In this document: positions 8,749 to 17,260 of the stretch, piece by piece
How the letters are laid out: every line of letters starts with the position of its first letter
Numbering within the stretch: the stretch's first letter is position 1
Assembly (NCBI RefSeq): GCF_902829255.1
Contig: NZ_CADEPK010000031.1
Location: 1 to 55,137, forward strand
DNA: 55,137 nucleotides
Direction: 5' to 3'
Origin: Metabacillus niabensis
GTDB lineage: Bacteria > Bacillota > Bacilli > Bacillales > Bacillaceae
Translations under genes and position numbers: made by a program
Notes under the pieces: model-generated
The model's database searches: none
Told to the model about the DNA's origin: nothing
What the model saw: only the letters and a program-made list of their open reading frames with translations

Positions 8749-10428
8749 TTATTTAAGTAAAAAGACACTTGCATCGTAAGGCCTTAATTGAATTGATTCT
8801 AGCTCATGAGTTAGCTTTTCTGGATAATTACTAATTAATAGTTCTGCTGATTGATAAGTAATATGTTCAGGTAATTCGAACATTGGCTGCCCTTCATAGA
8901 AATTGCAAATGACAAGTAGCTTTTCGTCACCAAGTGTTCGTGTGTAAGCAAAAATTTCTTGATGCTCAGGTAAAAGTAGCTCATATTTTCCATATACGAT
9001 AACGTCATACTTTTTTCTAAGCTGAATGAGCTTACGATAATAATGATAAATAGAGTTAGCGTTAGATATTTCTGCTTCTGCATTGATTTCAATATAATTT
9101 GGATTGACCTTTAGCCAAGGTGTACTAGTTGTAAAGCCTGCATTTGGACTAGCATCCCACTGCATTGGTGTGCGTGAGTTATCCCGCCCTTTCGCATAGA
9201 TACTTTCCATAATTTGCTGATGGGGAATCCCTGCTTCTGTTTGCTCCTTAAACATATTAATGATTTCGATATCGCGATAATCTTCAATGGAATCGAAGCG
9301 AATATTGGTCATCCCAATTTCTTCTCCTTGATAAACATAAGGGGTACCCTTCATCATGTGAAGCAATGTTGCAAGCATTTTTGCAGATTCAACACGGTAT
9401 TTCTTGTCATTTCCAAAGCGAGAAACAGAGCGTGGCTGATCATGATTATTGAAATAAAGACTATTCCAGCCAGTATCTTCAAGGGCAAGCTGCCATTTTG
9501 ATAAGTTAGCCTTTAAATCAGCCAATTTTAATGGTTTTAAATCCCATTTCCCATTTTCTCCATTATCAAGACCCATATGCTCAAACTGAAAAACCATATT
9601 TAATTCTTTGCGATCTTCACTTGTATATAGCTTGGCTAGTTCAGGTGTCACTCCTGGCATTTCTCCAACTGTCATGACATCATAATGAGAAAGAACTTCA
9701 CGGTTCATTTCCTGTAAGTAATCATGAATATGCGGTCCATTCCGGTAAAATTTACTACCTGATGCATATTTTTTTCCCGGCTTTAAATCTCCATCCTCAA
9801 AATTTTCCGGCTTTGAGATGAAATTGATGACATCCATTCGAAAGCCGTCAATCCCCTTTTCAAGCCACCATTTCATCATGTTATAAATCTCTTTGCGAAG
9901 AGATGGATTACACCAATTTAAATCAGGCTGTTTTTTTGAGAAAAGATGCAAATAATATTCGTCAGTTGCTTCATCGTATTCCCAAGCAGAGCCACCAAAG
10001 TTTGAATACCAATTGGATGGTTCTTTTCCATTTTTCCCTTTTCGCCAAATATAGTAATCACGATATTTGCTGTCTTTCGACTGCCTTGCTTCCAAAAACC
10101 AAGGATGTTCATCAGAGCTGTGATTGACAACTAAGTCCATAATGAGCTTCATGCCGCGCTCATGAACCTCTACTAAAAGCTGTTCCCAGTCAGCCATTGT
10201 TCCGAAATCATCCATTATATCTTGATAATCACTAATATCATAGCCATTATCATCATTTGGTGATTTGTATACAGGCGATAACCAAATGACATCAATGCCC
10301 AAATTCTTTATATAATCAAGCTTTGAAATAATCCCTTGTAAGTCCCCTATTCCATCTCCATTGCTGTCCATAAAACTTCGAGGATAAATTTGATAGACGA
10401 CACTTTCCTTCCACCATGCTTTATTCAT
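8749..10428 (-). CDS. Oligo-1,6-glucosidase (GH13, MalL-like)
   Basis: A 559-residue cytoplasmic alpha-glucosidase paralogous to TreA. The nucleophile Asp199 (GFRMDVIN), acid/base Glu256 (TVGEMP) and Asp330 (FNNHDQPR) are present. The residue after the nucleophile is Val200, the residue that in the Bacillus oligo-1,6-glucosidases is associated with alpha-1,6 specificity. It therefore probably hydrolyses isomaltose-type oligosaccharides, possibly with sucrose or maltose activity as in MalL. Its place between treP and treA differs from the B. subtilis treP-treA-treR order, so it is probably induced along with trehalose use. An AGGGG ribosome-binding site lies 10 bases before the ATG. Confidence 0.9.
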   Translation of the reverse strand: MNKAWWKESVVYQIYPRSFMDSNGDGIGDLQGIISKLDYIKNLGIDVIWLSPVYKSPNDDNGYDISDYQDIMDDFGTMADWEQLLVEVHERGMKLIMDLVVNHSSDEHPWFLEARQSKDSKYRDYYIWRKGKNGKEPSNWYSNFGGSAWEYDEATDEYYLHLFSKKQPDLNWCNPSLRKEIYNMMKWWLEKGIDGFRMDVINFISKPENFEDGDLKPGKKYASGSKFYRNGPHIHDYLQEMNREVLSHYDVMTVGEMPGVTPELAKLYTSEDRKELNMVFQFEHMGLDNGENGKWDLKPLKLADLKANLSKWQLALEDTGWNSLYFNNHDQPRSVSRFGNDKKYRVESAKMLATLLHMMKGTPYVYQGEEIGMTNIRFDSIEDYRDIEIINMFKEQTEAGIPHQQIMESIYAKGRDNSRTPMQWDASPNAGFTTSTPWLKVNPNYIEINAEAEISNANSIYHYYRKLIQLRKKYDVIVYGKYELLLPEHQEIFAYTRTLGDEKLLVICNFYEGQPMFELPEHITYQSAELLISNYPEKLTHELESIQLRPYDASVFLLK

Positions 10429-10520
10429 GAAGTAACAACCCCTAGTTGAGTGATATTTTTGGTAGTTTAATTTGTGTAAGCTATAATCGCCTAACTGCTA
10501 TTCATATGTAAAAACGAAGA

Positions 10521-10561
10521 TACGATACCATCATTGCCAAGTCTGGCGTGATGGTATCGTA
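10521..10561 (-). terminator. Intercistronic hairpin after treP
   Basis: A perfect 13-bp stem (TACGATACCATCA with its complement) has an inner GCCA/TGGC pairing and lies 18 bp beyond the treP stop codon. On the minus strand it is followed by TCTTCGTTTTT. It probably acts as a partial terminator or an mRNA 3'-end stabiliser that sets different levels of treP and the downstream enzymes. Confidence 0.6.
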
Positions 10562-10578
10562 AAAGTTGGTTTATTCTA

Positions 10579-11979
10579 TTATTTTTGTTTACGGATTTTA
10601 CCGAAAAATAGTGTGAGTACAAAAGGAACGATAATAACAATGGCCATGCCGATAAAGAATGCACCCCAGTTTTGTGGGAAGATCGATAAGAATGCAGGAA
10701 GACCACCAACACCAACAGATGGCGCTTTTACAGCTTGAACGGAAATAAATGCACCAGCAAGGGCTGATCCGATAATAGCTGAAATAAATGCATATCTAAA
10801 ACGTAAATTCACACCGAACATCGCTGGCTCTGTAACCCCTAAATAAGCAGATACTGCTGAAGTAACGGATAAACTTTTTAGTTTTTCGTCCTTTAGAATA
10901 AACATCATCGCAAGTGCTGCTGTTCCTTGGGCAATATTCGATAATGCAACCATTGGCCATAGGAATGTGCCGCCAGTGCTACCGATTAATTGTAAATCGA
11001 CTGCTAGGAAGGTATGGTGCATACCTGTAATAACGAGTGGAGCATACAATCCACCATAAATGAGACCACCAATAATTGGCGCAAATTCAAAAATATTAAC
11101 TACAGCATCTGTGATGACGTTACCAATAGCAAACGTAATTGGTCCAATCGCGATAAATGAGATGAGTCCTGTTATTAATAGAGCAATTGGTGCAACTAAT
11201 AAAAGCTGGAATGAATCAGCAATTTTGCTTCTTAACCATTTTTCGAGTTTAGCTAATACATAGGATGCCACTAACACTGGTAAAACTTGTCCTTGATAAC
11301 CAACCTTTTGAACCTCTAATCCAAATAGGTTCCAAGTTGGAATTTCCTCAGCTGCCCCGTAACCCCATGCGTTTAAAAGATCTGGGTGAACGAGCATTAA
11401 GCCTAAAACGATCCCAAATAATGGGCTTCCCCCAAAGCGGTTTACTGCAGACCAACCAACAAGACCTGGTAAAAATGTAAATGCTGTGTTGGCAATTAAG
11501 TTGATAATGCTGGCAACATCGGCCCATTGTGGGTATTTCTCAACAATCGATTGTTCAAAGAAAATGCCTGGTCCTGTTAATAAATTATTAATCCCCATTA
11601 ATAAACCGGCTGTTACGATTGCAGGTAAAATCGGGATAAAAATATCTGCTAATGTTTTAATTGCACGTTGCAAAGGATTTAAATGTTGTTCAGACGCCTT
11701 TTTCACGTCTTCCTTAGATGCTTCCCCTACACCTGTTTGATGAACCATTTCCTTATAGACCTTATCAACGGTTCCTTGGCCAATAACAACTTGAAACTGC
11801 CCATTCGTTGAGAAGGAACCTTTAACCAGGTCGATTGCTTCTAGAGCTTCTTTATCAACCTTTCCTTCATCGACTAAAGCAAAACGCAAGCGTGTAACAC
11901 AGTGCGTTGCTGCTGATATATTGTCTTTTCCACCAATGGCGTCAATAATTTGACTAACTTGTTTTTTATCAACATTCAT
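10579..11979 (-). CDS. treP: Trehalose-specific PTS transporter EIIBC
   Basis: Imports trehalose and phosphorylates it to trehalose 6-phosphate. The 466-residue chain has an N-terminal EIIB domain with the phosphocysteine Cys27 (ATHCVTRLRF) and FSTNGQFQVVIG, a short linker, then a glucose-superfamily EIIC domain of about ten membrane helices with GITGMHHT-like and SAYLGVTEPAMFGVN motifs. There is no EIIA domain, as in B. subtilis TreP, so a glucose-type EIIA must be supplied in trans. It is the first gene of the operon, with an AGGAGG ribosome-binding site. It sits 30-130 bp downstream of the TreR and cre sites. Confidence 0.96.
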   Translation of the reverse strand: MNVDKKQVSQIIDAIGGKDNISAATHCVTRLRFALVDEGKVDKEALEAIDLVKGSFSTNGQFQVVIGQGTVDKVYKEMVHQTGVGEASKEDVKKASEQHLNPLQRAIKTLADIFIPILPAIVTAGLLMGINNLLTGPGIFFEQSIVEKYPQWADVASIINLIANTAFTFLPGLVGWSAVNRFGGSPLFGIVLGLMLVHPDLLNAWGYGAAEEIPTWNLFGLEVQKVGYQGQVLPVLVASYVLAKLEKWLRSKIADSFQLLLVAPIALLITGLISFIAIGPITFAIGNVITDAVVNIFEFAPIIGGLIYGGLYAPLVITGMHHTFLAVDLQLIGSTGGTFLWPMVALSNIAQGTAALAMMFILKDEKLKSLSVTSAVSAYLGVTEPAMFGVNLRFRYAFISAIIGSALAGAFISVQAVKAPSVGVGGLPAFLSIFPQNWGAFFIGMAIVIIVPFVLTLFFGKIRKQK

Positions 11980-12025
11980 GGTTTTTCCTCCTATATTGAT
12001 AGATGTTAAATCGTAAAATTAATTA

Positions 12026-12039
12026 TTAGAGCGTTTTCA
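12026..12039 (-). promoter_or_regulatory. Putative cre site (CcpA) in the treP leader
   Basis: On the minus strand this reads TGAAAACGCTCTAA, close to the cre consensus TGWAANCGNTNWCA with mismatches at the last positions. It lies in the treP 5' leader, where CcpA binding would block elongation when preferred sugars are present. A second similar site is at 12120-12133. Confidence 0.5.
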
Positions 12040-12058
12040 TACCATGCCAGAGACGACT

Positions 12059-12076
12059 AACATGTATATACATGTT
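12059..12076 (-). promoter_or_regulatory. TreR operator 1
   Basis: A perfect 18-bp palindrome, AACATGTATATACATGTT, lies just downstream of the expected treP transcription start. It shares the TGTATATACA core with operator 2. Its centre is 32-33 bp (three helical turns) from that of operator 2, which suits cooperative binding of TreR dimers. Confidence 0.8.
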
Positions 12077-12084
12077 ATGATGTT

Positions 12085-12113
12085 ATCTTATACCTGTATA
12101 TACAAGTTGTCAA
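12085..12113 (-). promoter_or_regulatory. treP promoter with embedded TreR operator 2
   Basis: On the minus strand: a perfect -35 TTGACA (12108-12113), a 17-bp spacer and a -10 TAAGAT (12085-12090). The second TreR palindrome (12092-12108, AACTTGTATATACAGGT) fills the spacer, so repressor binding would directly exclude RNA polymerase. Confidence 0.8.
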
Positions 12114-12119
12114 CGAAAA

Positions 12120-12133
12120 TTAATGCGTTTTCA
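12120..12133 (-). promoter_or_regulatory. Second cre-like site upstream of the treP promoter
   Basis: On the minus strand it reads TGAAAACGCATTAA, sharing the TGAAAACGC half with the site at 12026-12039. It lies 7 bp upstream of the -35 element. The two half-conserved sites on either side of the promoter suggest CcpA control, but each deviates from consensus in its second half. Confidence 0.4.
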
Positions 12134-12262
12134 ATTACCTAATTATGGCAAATGGAAGACAATCAGTAAAACTTAACTAGTGTTAGTAGTGTCTTATTGT
12201 TTCAAAAAGATACAAATGGTAAAACAGAGATAGGAAATAAAAAATGATGGAGAAGATATAAG

Positions 12263-13399
12263 ATGACCTTTTTAGAAAGAATTACCCCATTTTTAAATAC
12301 AGAAGATGCAGTTGTTCAAGAATTCATTTTGCATGCACTTCACGATTATTCAGAAACAGATAGAAAAACAATTGAGTTGTTAATCAAGGAAGCAAATCAA
12401 AATGAGGAAAAACGGGCAACTATTTTATTGTACCTATCGGTTGATCCGAATCATGAAGAGCTTGTTCGCTTATTAACTGATGGCATCCACCAATCATCAA
12501 GTGAATACCGACAATTGTATATTCAATTATTAAAGGATCTTAATCCTAATATTGTATGGAAAAACAAGGATGCTTTAGAGCCGTATTTTTCAAAAGATGA
12601 GTGGCAGTTGTTTGATTTGCTAGTAAACGGAACGAGGGAAGATGTAAAGAGAGAATATGCCAATATTCTTATTAAGCTGGAGGCTGAGCAAGCATTCGAT
12701 GGAGTTTTATATAAACAGGCAAAAAAAATTGCCCTTACTTTAGTAGAGAACAATTGGATAACAGAAGCGGAAATTGCAAAGTCAGTTGAGGGAAATATTG
12801 AAAAGCAGTGGTTTGATTATGATGGAAAATTAGCAATCTATATGATCAGCTTAATAAAAAGCGCAAGATTTATTCCGCAATTGGTTCCATTACTTGTCCG
12901 AGATGATGACGTTTTGTTAGAGGAAGTTGCTGCAGCCTTAATTTCTCTTCAATCAGATGAAGTTGTTGCTGCGGTATCCCCTTATTTACTAAAGGAGGAG
13001 TCTTATCTATATGCAACCTCTATCATCGAAAATATTAAGTCGGATTATGCAATAGATGTTTTGCGAAAGGCTTACCATCAAGTAGAGGATGATGAAAATA
13101 AAGAGATGATTATTGAAGCTCTCGCCCATCATGTAAGTCCGAAGGCAGAACCAGAAATAAATGATTATGTAAGTAAAAGACCTGTTACCTTTTACTATAG
13201 TCTTGCAGAATTAGCATATAGCTACTATCAATTAATTGGTACCAGTCACCCTCTTTTTGATGAATGGGTAGAAACGATAGAGGAAGAAAGAAATGCTCCA
13301 AATGATATTGCTGAACTGTCAGTAAACGTTGAAAAGGTTGGAAGAAATGACCCGTGCCCATGCGGTAGTGGGAAGAAGTATAAGAAATGCTGTCTATAA
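12263..13399 (+). CDS. SEC-C metal-binding motif protein, helical
   Basis: A 378-residue protein, mostly alpha-helical and acidic, that could form HEAT-like helical pairs (repeated LL, EE and AL patterns across residues 5-320). It ends in a clear SEC-C motif ([16 protein letters not shown]), the zinc-binding tail shared with SecA and YecA-type proteins. That tail suggests an interaction with the ribosome, SecB or another protein, but the substrate cannot be named. GGAG lies 9 bases before the ATG. It is divergent from the tre operon and upstream of the ThrE-type genes, probably as its own unit. Confidence 0.85.
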   Translation: MTFLERITPFLNTEDAVVQEFILHALHDYSETDRKTIELLIKEANQNEEKRATILLYLSVDPNHEELVRLLTDGIHQSSSEYRQLYIQLLKDLNPNIVWKNKDALEPYFSKDEWQLFDLLVNGTREDVKREYANILIKLEAEQAFDGVLYKQAKKIALTLVENNWITEAEIAKSVEGNIEKQWFDYDGKLAIYMISLIKSARFIPQLVPLLVRDDDVLLEEVAAALISLQSDEVVAAVSPYLLKEESYLYATSIIENIKSDYAIDVLRKAYHQVEDDENKEMIIEALAHHVSPKAEPEINDYVSKRPVTFYYSLAELAYSYYQLIGTSHPLFDEWVETIEEERNAPNDIAELSVNVEKVGRNDPCPCGSGKKYKKCCL

Positions 13400-13473
13400 G
13401 TGCTATCTTTATTTGCTTAAAACGTACTTCTTATTTAAACTCTATATAGACTCTTTAGTATGGAGTGAATGTA

Positions 13474-14229
13474 GTGGATAGTAAACAAGAACAAATTTTT
13501 GATATTATTGATGTAAGTTTACTTGCAGGGAAAATTATGTTACGAAGTGGAGCTGAAACATACCGAGTCGAAGATACGATGATGCGGATTGCGGCTGCAT
13601 ATGGAATCGAGCATTCTCATAGCTATGTCACCCCAACTGGAATTATATTTTCGGTTGAGCGCGAGAATGTGACAGAGCTAGTGAGAATCGTTGATCGTTC
13701 AACAGATTTACAAAAGGTTGCTAAAGTTAATAATATCTCAAGATTAATTAGCAGTGGTGAACTTACCGTCGAAGAGGCTCTTTCACAGTTAAAGGAGGTT
13801 GAAAGAGACCCTCATGCATATCCAATTTCGATCCAAATTATCGCTGCATCGATTGCGAGTGGCTGCTTTTTAATTATGTTTAAAGGCGGTTGGATAGATG
13901 TTATACCTGCAATTATTACAGGTGGAATCGGCTTTACGAGTTTAATTTATCTTCATCGCTTAGTTGAAGTGAAATTTTTCGCTGAATTTCTTGCAGCTTT
14001 ATTAATCGGTCTTTTATCAGTACTATTTATTGAGACAAATTTAGGTGTGGAACTGGATAAAATCATTATTGCATCGGTAATGCCTTTAGTTCCTGGATTA
14101 TTAATAACAAATGCTGTAAGAGATTTAATGGCAGGTCATTTAGTATCAGGGATATCAAAAGGTGCTGAGGCGTTTTTAACAGCCTTTGCAATTGGTGCAG
14201 GTGTTGCGGTTGTATTTTCAATCTATTAG
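13474..14229 (+). CDS. Threonine/serine exporter family protein, large subunit (YjjP/ThrE domain)
   Basis: A cytosolic N-terminal domain (GAETYRVEDTMMRIA, TPTGIIFSV, motifs of the ThrE/DUF1212 family) is followed by about five membrane helices from residue 115. Family members export threonine or serine, or in some bacteria dicarboxylates such as succinate, together with a small ThrE_2 partner, which is the next gene. The GTG at 13474 is chosen because GGAGTG lies 8 bases upstream; the GTG at 13465 sits inside that ribosome-binding site. The gene pair is split here, where some species have one fused protein. Confidence 0.85.
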   Translation: MDSKQEQIFDIIDVSLLAGKIMLRSGAETYRVEDTMMRIAAAYGIEHSHSYVTPTGIIFSVERENVTELVRIVDRSTDLQKVAKVNNISRLISSGELTVEEALSQLKEVERDPHAYPISIQIIAASIASGCFLIMFKGGWIDVIPAIITGGIGFTSLIYLHRLVEVKFFAEFLAALLIGLLSVLFIETNLGVELDKIIIASVMPLVPGLLITNAVRDLMAGHLVSGISKGAEAFLTAFAIGAGVAVVFSIY

Positions 14230-14241
14230 GGGGGATTTATC

Positions 14242-14688
14242 ATACTAGTTGAACAAATTATTACAAGTTTTATAGCTTCAGCTGCATTCGGTGTGATTTT
14301 TAATGCCCCTATTAAATCGTTATTTAAATGTGGATTTGCTGGAATGATTGGTTGGGTAATCTATGTTATCCTTTTTGAATACTCCGGAGATAGTGTATTT
14401 GCTTCTGTCCTTGCTTCGTTTATTATCGGGGTCATTAGTCAATACTTTGCAAAGCGATATAAAACCCCAGTGATTATTTTTAACGTATCGGGAATTATTC
14501 CTCTTGTCCCAGGTGGTTTAGCTTATGATGCGATGAGAAGAGTTGTAGAAAATGATTATAATACAGCGATTTCCCTTGCTGCAGAGGCGTTTATGATTTC
14601 TGGCTCAATCGCGATTGGGTTGGTGCTTTCAGAAGTACTTAATCAAATTTATCGTAAGGCAACTATGAAGAGAATCGTAAATAATTAG
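14242..14688 (+). CDS. Threonine/serine exporter family protein, small subunit (YjjB/ThrE_2); unusual start
   Basis: A small membrane protein of four predicted helices (GFAGMIGWVIY, SFIIGVISQYFAKR, VSGIIPLVPGGLAYD), partner of the upstream YjjP-like subunit. The frame stays open with family-like sequence (LVEQIITSFIASAAFGVIFNAP) upstream of the first standard start codon, GTG 14293, which would delete half of the first helix. A run of six G (14229-14234) sits 7 bases before an ATA at 14242. The likely start is therefore a rare ATA or ATC codon, possibly coupled to the upstream stop codon. A point mutation or base-calling error is the alternative. The protein identity is clear; the start is not. 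Confidence 0.75.
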   Translation: MLVEQIITSFIASAAFGVIFNAPIKSLFKCGFAGMIGWVIYVILFEYSGDSVFASVLASFIIGVISQYFAKRYKTPVIIFNVSGIIPLVPGGLAYDAMRRVVENDYNTAISLAAEAFMISGSIAIGLVLSEVLNQIYRKATMKRIVNN

Positions 14689-14697
14689 TAAATCATC

Positions 14698-14726
14698 TTA
14701 AAAAGCGGATGTCACTATTGTATAAT
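14698..14726 (+). promoter_or_regulatory. Promoter of purU
   Basis: -35 TTAAAA (14698-14703), a 17-bp spacer and a perfect -10 TATAAT (14721-14726), 36 bp ahead of the purU ATG. Confidence 0.6.
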
Positions 14727-14761
14727 AGACTGATGTAATTACAAGTAGAGAGGTTATTTAA

Positions 14762-15661
14762 ATGAATACATTTATTAACAATCAGATTGAATTGTTTCAA
14801 GAAAAAAATAAAAATCGTGGACGCTTATTAGTTAGCTGTCCAGACCAGCCAGGTATTGTTGCAGCAATTTCTAAGTTTTTATTTTCACATAATGCAAATA
14901 TTATTGAATCAAGTCAGTATTCAACAAATCCAGAGAACGGCATGTTTTTTATTCGCATTGAATTTGAATGTCCAGGATTAAAGGATAAAGCAAAGGAAAT
15001 TGAAGAGCAATTTACAGAGATTGCGAGTCAATTTGATATGGAATGGAAATTAACACATGTTTATCAAATAAAAAAGGCAGCGATATTCGTATCAAAAGAG
15101 CTTCATTGTTTGTTAGAGCTTTTATGGGAATGGCAAAGTGGCGATTTAATGGCAGATATTGCACTTGTCATCAGTAACCATGAAGAAGCGAGAGATGTTG
15201 TAGAAGGATTAAATATTCCATTCTATTACATCCCAGCTAACAAAGATATCCGAGAGCAAGTCGAAGAGAAACAACTGCAATTGCTTAAAGAGTATGAGAT
15301 CGATGTCATTGTTCTCGCGCGTTATATGCAAATTTTAACACCAAAATTTGTTGCAGAAAATCCGAATAAAATTATTAACATTCACCATTCATTCTTACCT
15401 GCCTTTATCGGGGCAAGACCATATGAGCGCGCCTATGGCCGTGGTGTGAAATTAATTGGGGCAACATCTCATTATGTTACAAATGATCTTGATGAAGGCC
15501 CAATTATTGAACAGGATATAAGCCGAGTTGATCATCGCGATAATGTTGATTCCCTTAAAAAGATCGGCCGTTCCGTAGAGCGAAGTGTTTTAGCGCGAGC
15601 TGTAAAGTGGCACTTAGAAGACCGGATAATTGTTCATCAAAATAAGACAATCGTGTTTTAA
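14762..15661 (+). CDS. purU: Formyltetrahydrofolate deformylase
   Basis: Hydrolyses 10-formyl-tetrahydrofolate to formate and tetrahydrofolate, balancing one-carbon pools and supplying formate for PurT. The 299-residue protein has an N-terminal ACT domain (residues about 20-95, SCPDQPGIVAAISKFL) and a C-terminal formyltransferase-fold domain with the family signature INIHHSFLPAFIGARPYERA and the conserved Asp in TNDLDEGPII. GAGAGG precedes the ATG. The gene appears monocistronic, with a strong terminator straight after it. Confidence 0.95.
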   Translation: MNTFINNQIELFQEKNKNRGRLLVSCPDQPGIVAAISKFLFSHNANIIESSQYSTNPENGMFFIRIEFECPGLKDKAKEIEEQFTEIASQFDMEWKLTHVYQIKKAAIFVSKELHCLLELLWEWQSGDLMADIALVISNHEEARDVVEGLNIPFYYIPANKDIREQVEEKQLQLLKEYEIDVIVLARYMQILTPKFVAENPNKIINIHHSFLPAFIGARPYERAYGRGVKLIGATSHYVTNDLDEGPIIEQDISRVDHRDNVDSLKKIGRSVERSVLARAVKWHLEDRIIVHQNKTIVF

Positions 15662-15665
15662 TTTT

Positions 15666-15692
15666 AATCCCCTTTATAAAGGGGATTTTTTA
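15666..15692 (+). terminator. purU terminator
   Basis: AATCCCC, TTTATAAA loop region and GGGGATT, followed by a T run, begin 5 bp after the stop codon. Confidence 0.9.
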
Positions 15693-15804
15693 TTGAAATG
15701 AGGTTGGAAATGCTCCTAATGAAAACCGTACATTTCTCATTGCAAAAACCATTAAAAGAAAAGATTCTATGCTAAGAGGTTGGTTTTTTGTGCGGATTTT
15801 ATAA

Positions 15805-15932
15805 AGGTTGATTGGAACGGATTACAGGAGACTCCTGCTTAGAGAATTGTGTAAAGAGAAACCCGACAGGTGCACAGTTACAAGGAGAATCCCGGATCGC
15901 CTGCGGAAAGCGAAAGCATATGTCTGAACTAA
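15805..15932 (+). repeat. Degenerate GAGACTCC-type intergenic repeat, copy 1
   Basis: Contains GGAGACTCCTGCTTAGAGAA, then GACAGGTGCAC, AAGGAGAATCCCGGA and TGCGGAAAGCGAAAGC in order. The same ordered blocks occur at about 16945-17062. The pattern resembles a family of intergenic repeats common in Bacillaceae. No coding potential is seen, and the rest of the 15693-16046 gap holds nothing else I recognise. Confidence 0.7.
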
Positions 15933-16046
15933 AAATTTAACAAAGCAAATAGATAAAAACTGAATGTAACTCGTAAAACATTACCCCACGTTTATTATGT
16001 TTAATGGTATAATAATTTCAATAATTTGATAACAGGGGTACGCTAT

Positions 16047-16853
16047 ATGAAACGATTAAACGGCAAAACGGTCGCTCTCTGTGGGCAACGTAAGTCAGAG
16101 GAATTAAGCAAGCTAATTGAAAACCTAGGTGGAGTAGCGTTAGTCCGTCCAGCACAAGGGACTGTATTTCTCGATGAAGCGATTGTAGAGGGAGAAATCA
16201 AGGCGCTTGTTGAAGGCTCGTTTGAATGGTTTATATTTACGACAGGAATAGGAACAGATAAGCTATATCAAACTGCTGTAAATATGGGGCTTGGTGAAAG
16301 ATTTATAGATGCACTGAAAAATGCAAAAGTAGCGGCTAGAGGATATAAAACGGTAAATATGTTAAAAAAATTGGGGATTGCCCCTGATGTGAGAGATGAT
16401 GATGGGAGTACAGCAGGGCTTATCCGACAATTGAAAAATGTTCAATTATATGGTTGTCACGTAGCACTCCAATTACACGGTGATCCGGCACCTGCCTTAC
16501 TAGCCTTCCTTGAAGAACAAGGAGCTTCATATAAGGAAATCTTACCTTACAGACATACTCCTCCAAATCAAGAGGTTATGAAGCAATTGGTTGATGAAAT
16601 TGTTAATGGAAAAGTAGATGCTGTTAATTTTACAAGTACACCACAGGCGAGGTTTTTGATGGCTTACGCAAAGGATCAAGGCTTAGAAGAAAAAGTATTA
16701 CATGCCTTTTCAACTAACGTGATTGCTGTTTCAGTTGGTAAAGTAACTGCACAAGCCTTGAGAGAGGTTGGGATTGAACGTATCGTTATCCCGGAAGAAG
16801 AGCGAATGGGAAGTGCAATCATTGCTCTTGTTCATTATTTTCAAGAGAAATAA
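16047..16853 (+). CDS. Uroporphyrinogen-III synthase (HemD family)
   Basis: A 268-residue two-lobed HemD-fold enzyme that cyclises hydroxymethylbilane to uroporphyrinogen III, the branch point to heme and siroheme. Visible family features are FIFTTGIGTDKL, ARGYKTVNMLKKLG, QLHGDPAPALLAFL, PYRHTPP, VNFTSTPQAR and AVSVGKVTAQALREVG. The ATG at 16047 has AGGGG 8 bases upstream; an in-frame TTG at 16026 has no such site. It stands outside any hem operon and about 8 kb from the nas cluster, so it is probably an accessory copy, perhaps supporting siroheme demand (inference). It is flanked by two copies of the GAGACTCC-type repeat. Confidence 0.88.
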   Translation: MKRLNGKTVALCGQRKSEELSKLIENLGGVALVRPAQGTVFLDEAIVEGEIKALVEGSFEWFIFTTGIGTDKLYQTAVNMGLGERFIDALKNAKVAARGYKTVNMLKKLGIAPDVRDDDGSTAGLIRQLKNVQLYGCHVALQLHGDPAPALLAFLEEQGASYKEILPYRHTPPNQEVMKQLVDEIVNGKVDAVNFTSTPQARFLMAYAKDQGLEEKVLHAFSTNVIAVSVGKVTAQALREVGIERIVIPEEERMGSAIIALVHYFQEK

Positions 16854-16859
16854 GGTAAA

Positions 16860-16900
16860 GGGAGGTCATTATTTAAAAGATGATGACCTCCTTTTTTATT
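16860..16900 (+). terminator. Terminator after the uroporphyrinogen-III synthase gene
   Basis: GGAGGTCATTATTT pairs with the later GATGATGACCTCC, followed by TTTTTTATTTT, 7 bp beyond the stop codon. Confidence 0.92.
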
Positions 16901-16939
16901 TTGGCTATGTTAAAGCTCATTGTTGATTTTCTAGCGCCC

Positions 16940-17066
16940 GATTTATTGTGGTGAGTGTATGAGACTCCTTCCTAGAGAAGCGTGAAAAGGGAGAGCCTAC
17001 AGGCGCTAACCTTAAAGGAGGCCTGGACCTCTCGTGGAAAGCGAACGTTGCAAAAGGAAATAAACA
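16940..17066 (+). repeat. Degenerate GAGACTCC-type intergenic repeat, copy 2
   Basis: Shares the ordered blocks TGAGACTCCT, TAGAGAAGCGTG, ACAGGCGC, AAAGGAGGCCTGGA and CGTGGAAAGCGAACG with copy 1 at 15805-15932, in the same orientation. It sits between the preceding terminator and the PadR promoter. Confidence 0.7.
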
Positions 17067-17145
17067 AGGTTACCAGCGCCTTTATTTTGATTTATAGTAA
17101 TAAAACTCAATGTTTTCATTTGGCTAGAAAATAATCATTAGTACC

Positions 17146-17237
17146 TTGCAATGTTCACTAGTAGATGTTATTATATAGCTTAGTTGGAAGCAATTGTTAT
17201 TTTTGGTCTGCTAGTGAACAATATACAGTAGTGAACA
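17146..17237 (+). promoter_or_regulatory. Promoter and repeated TAGTGAACA boxes upstream of padR
   Basis: -35 TTGCAA (17146-17151), a 17-bp spacer and -10 TATTAT (17169-17174). The nonamer TAGTGAACA occurs inverted inside the spacer (17152-17160) and twice directly further down (17212-17220 and 17229-17237, period 17). Placement over and below the promoter fits autorepression by the PadR protein encoded next. Confidence 0.55.
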
Positions 17238-17260
17238 ACATATAATAGGAGATGACCAAA

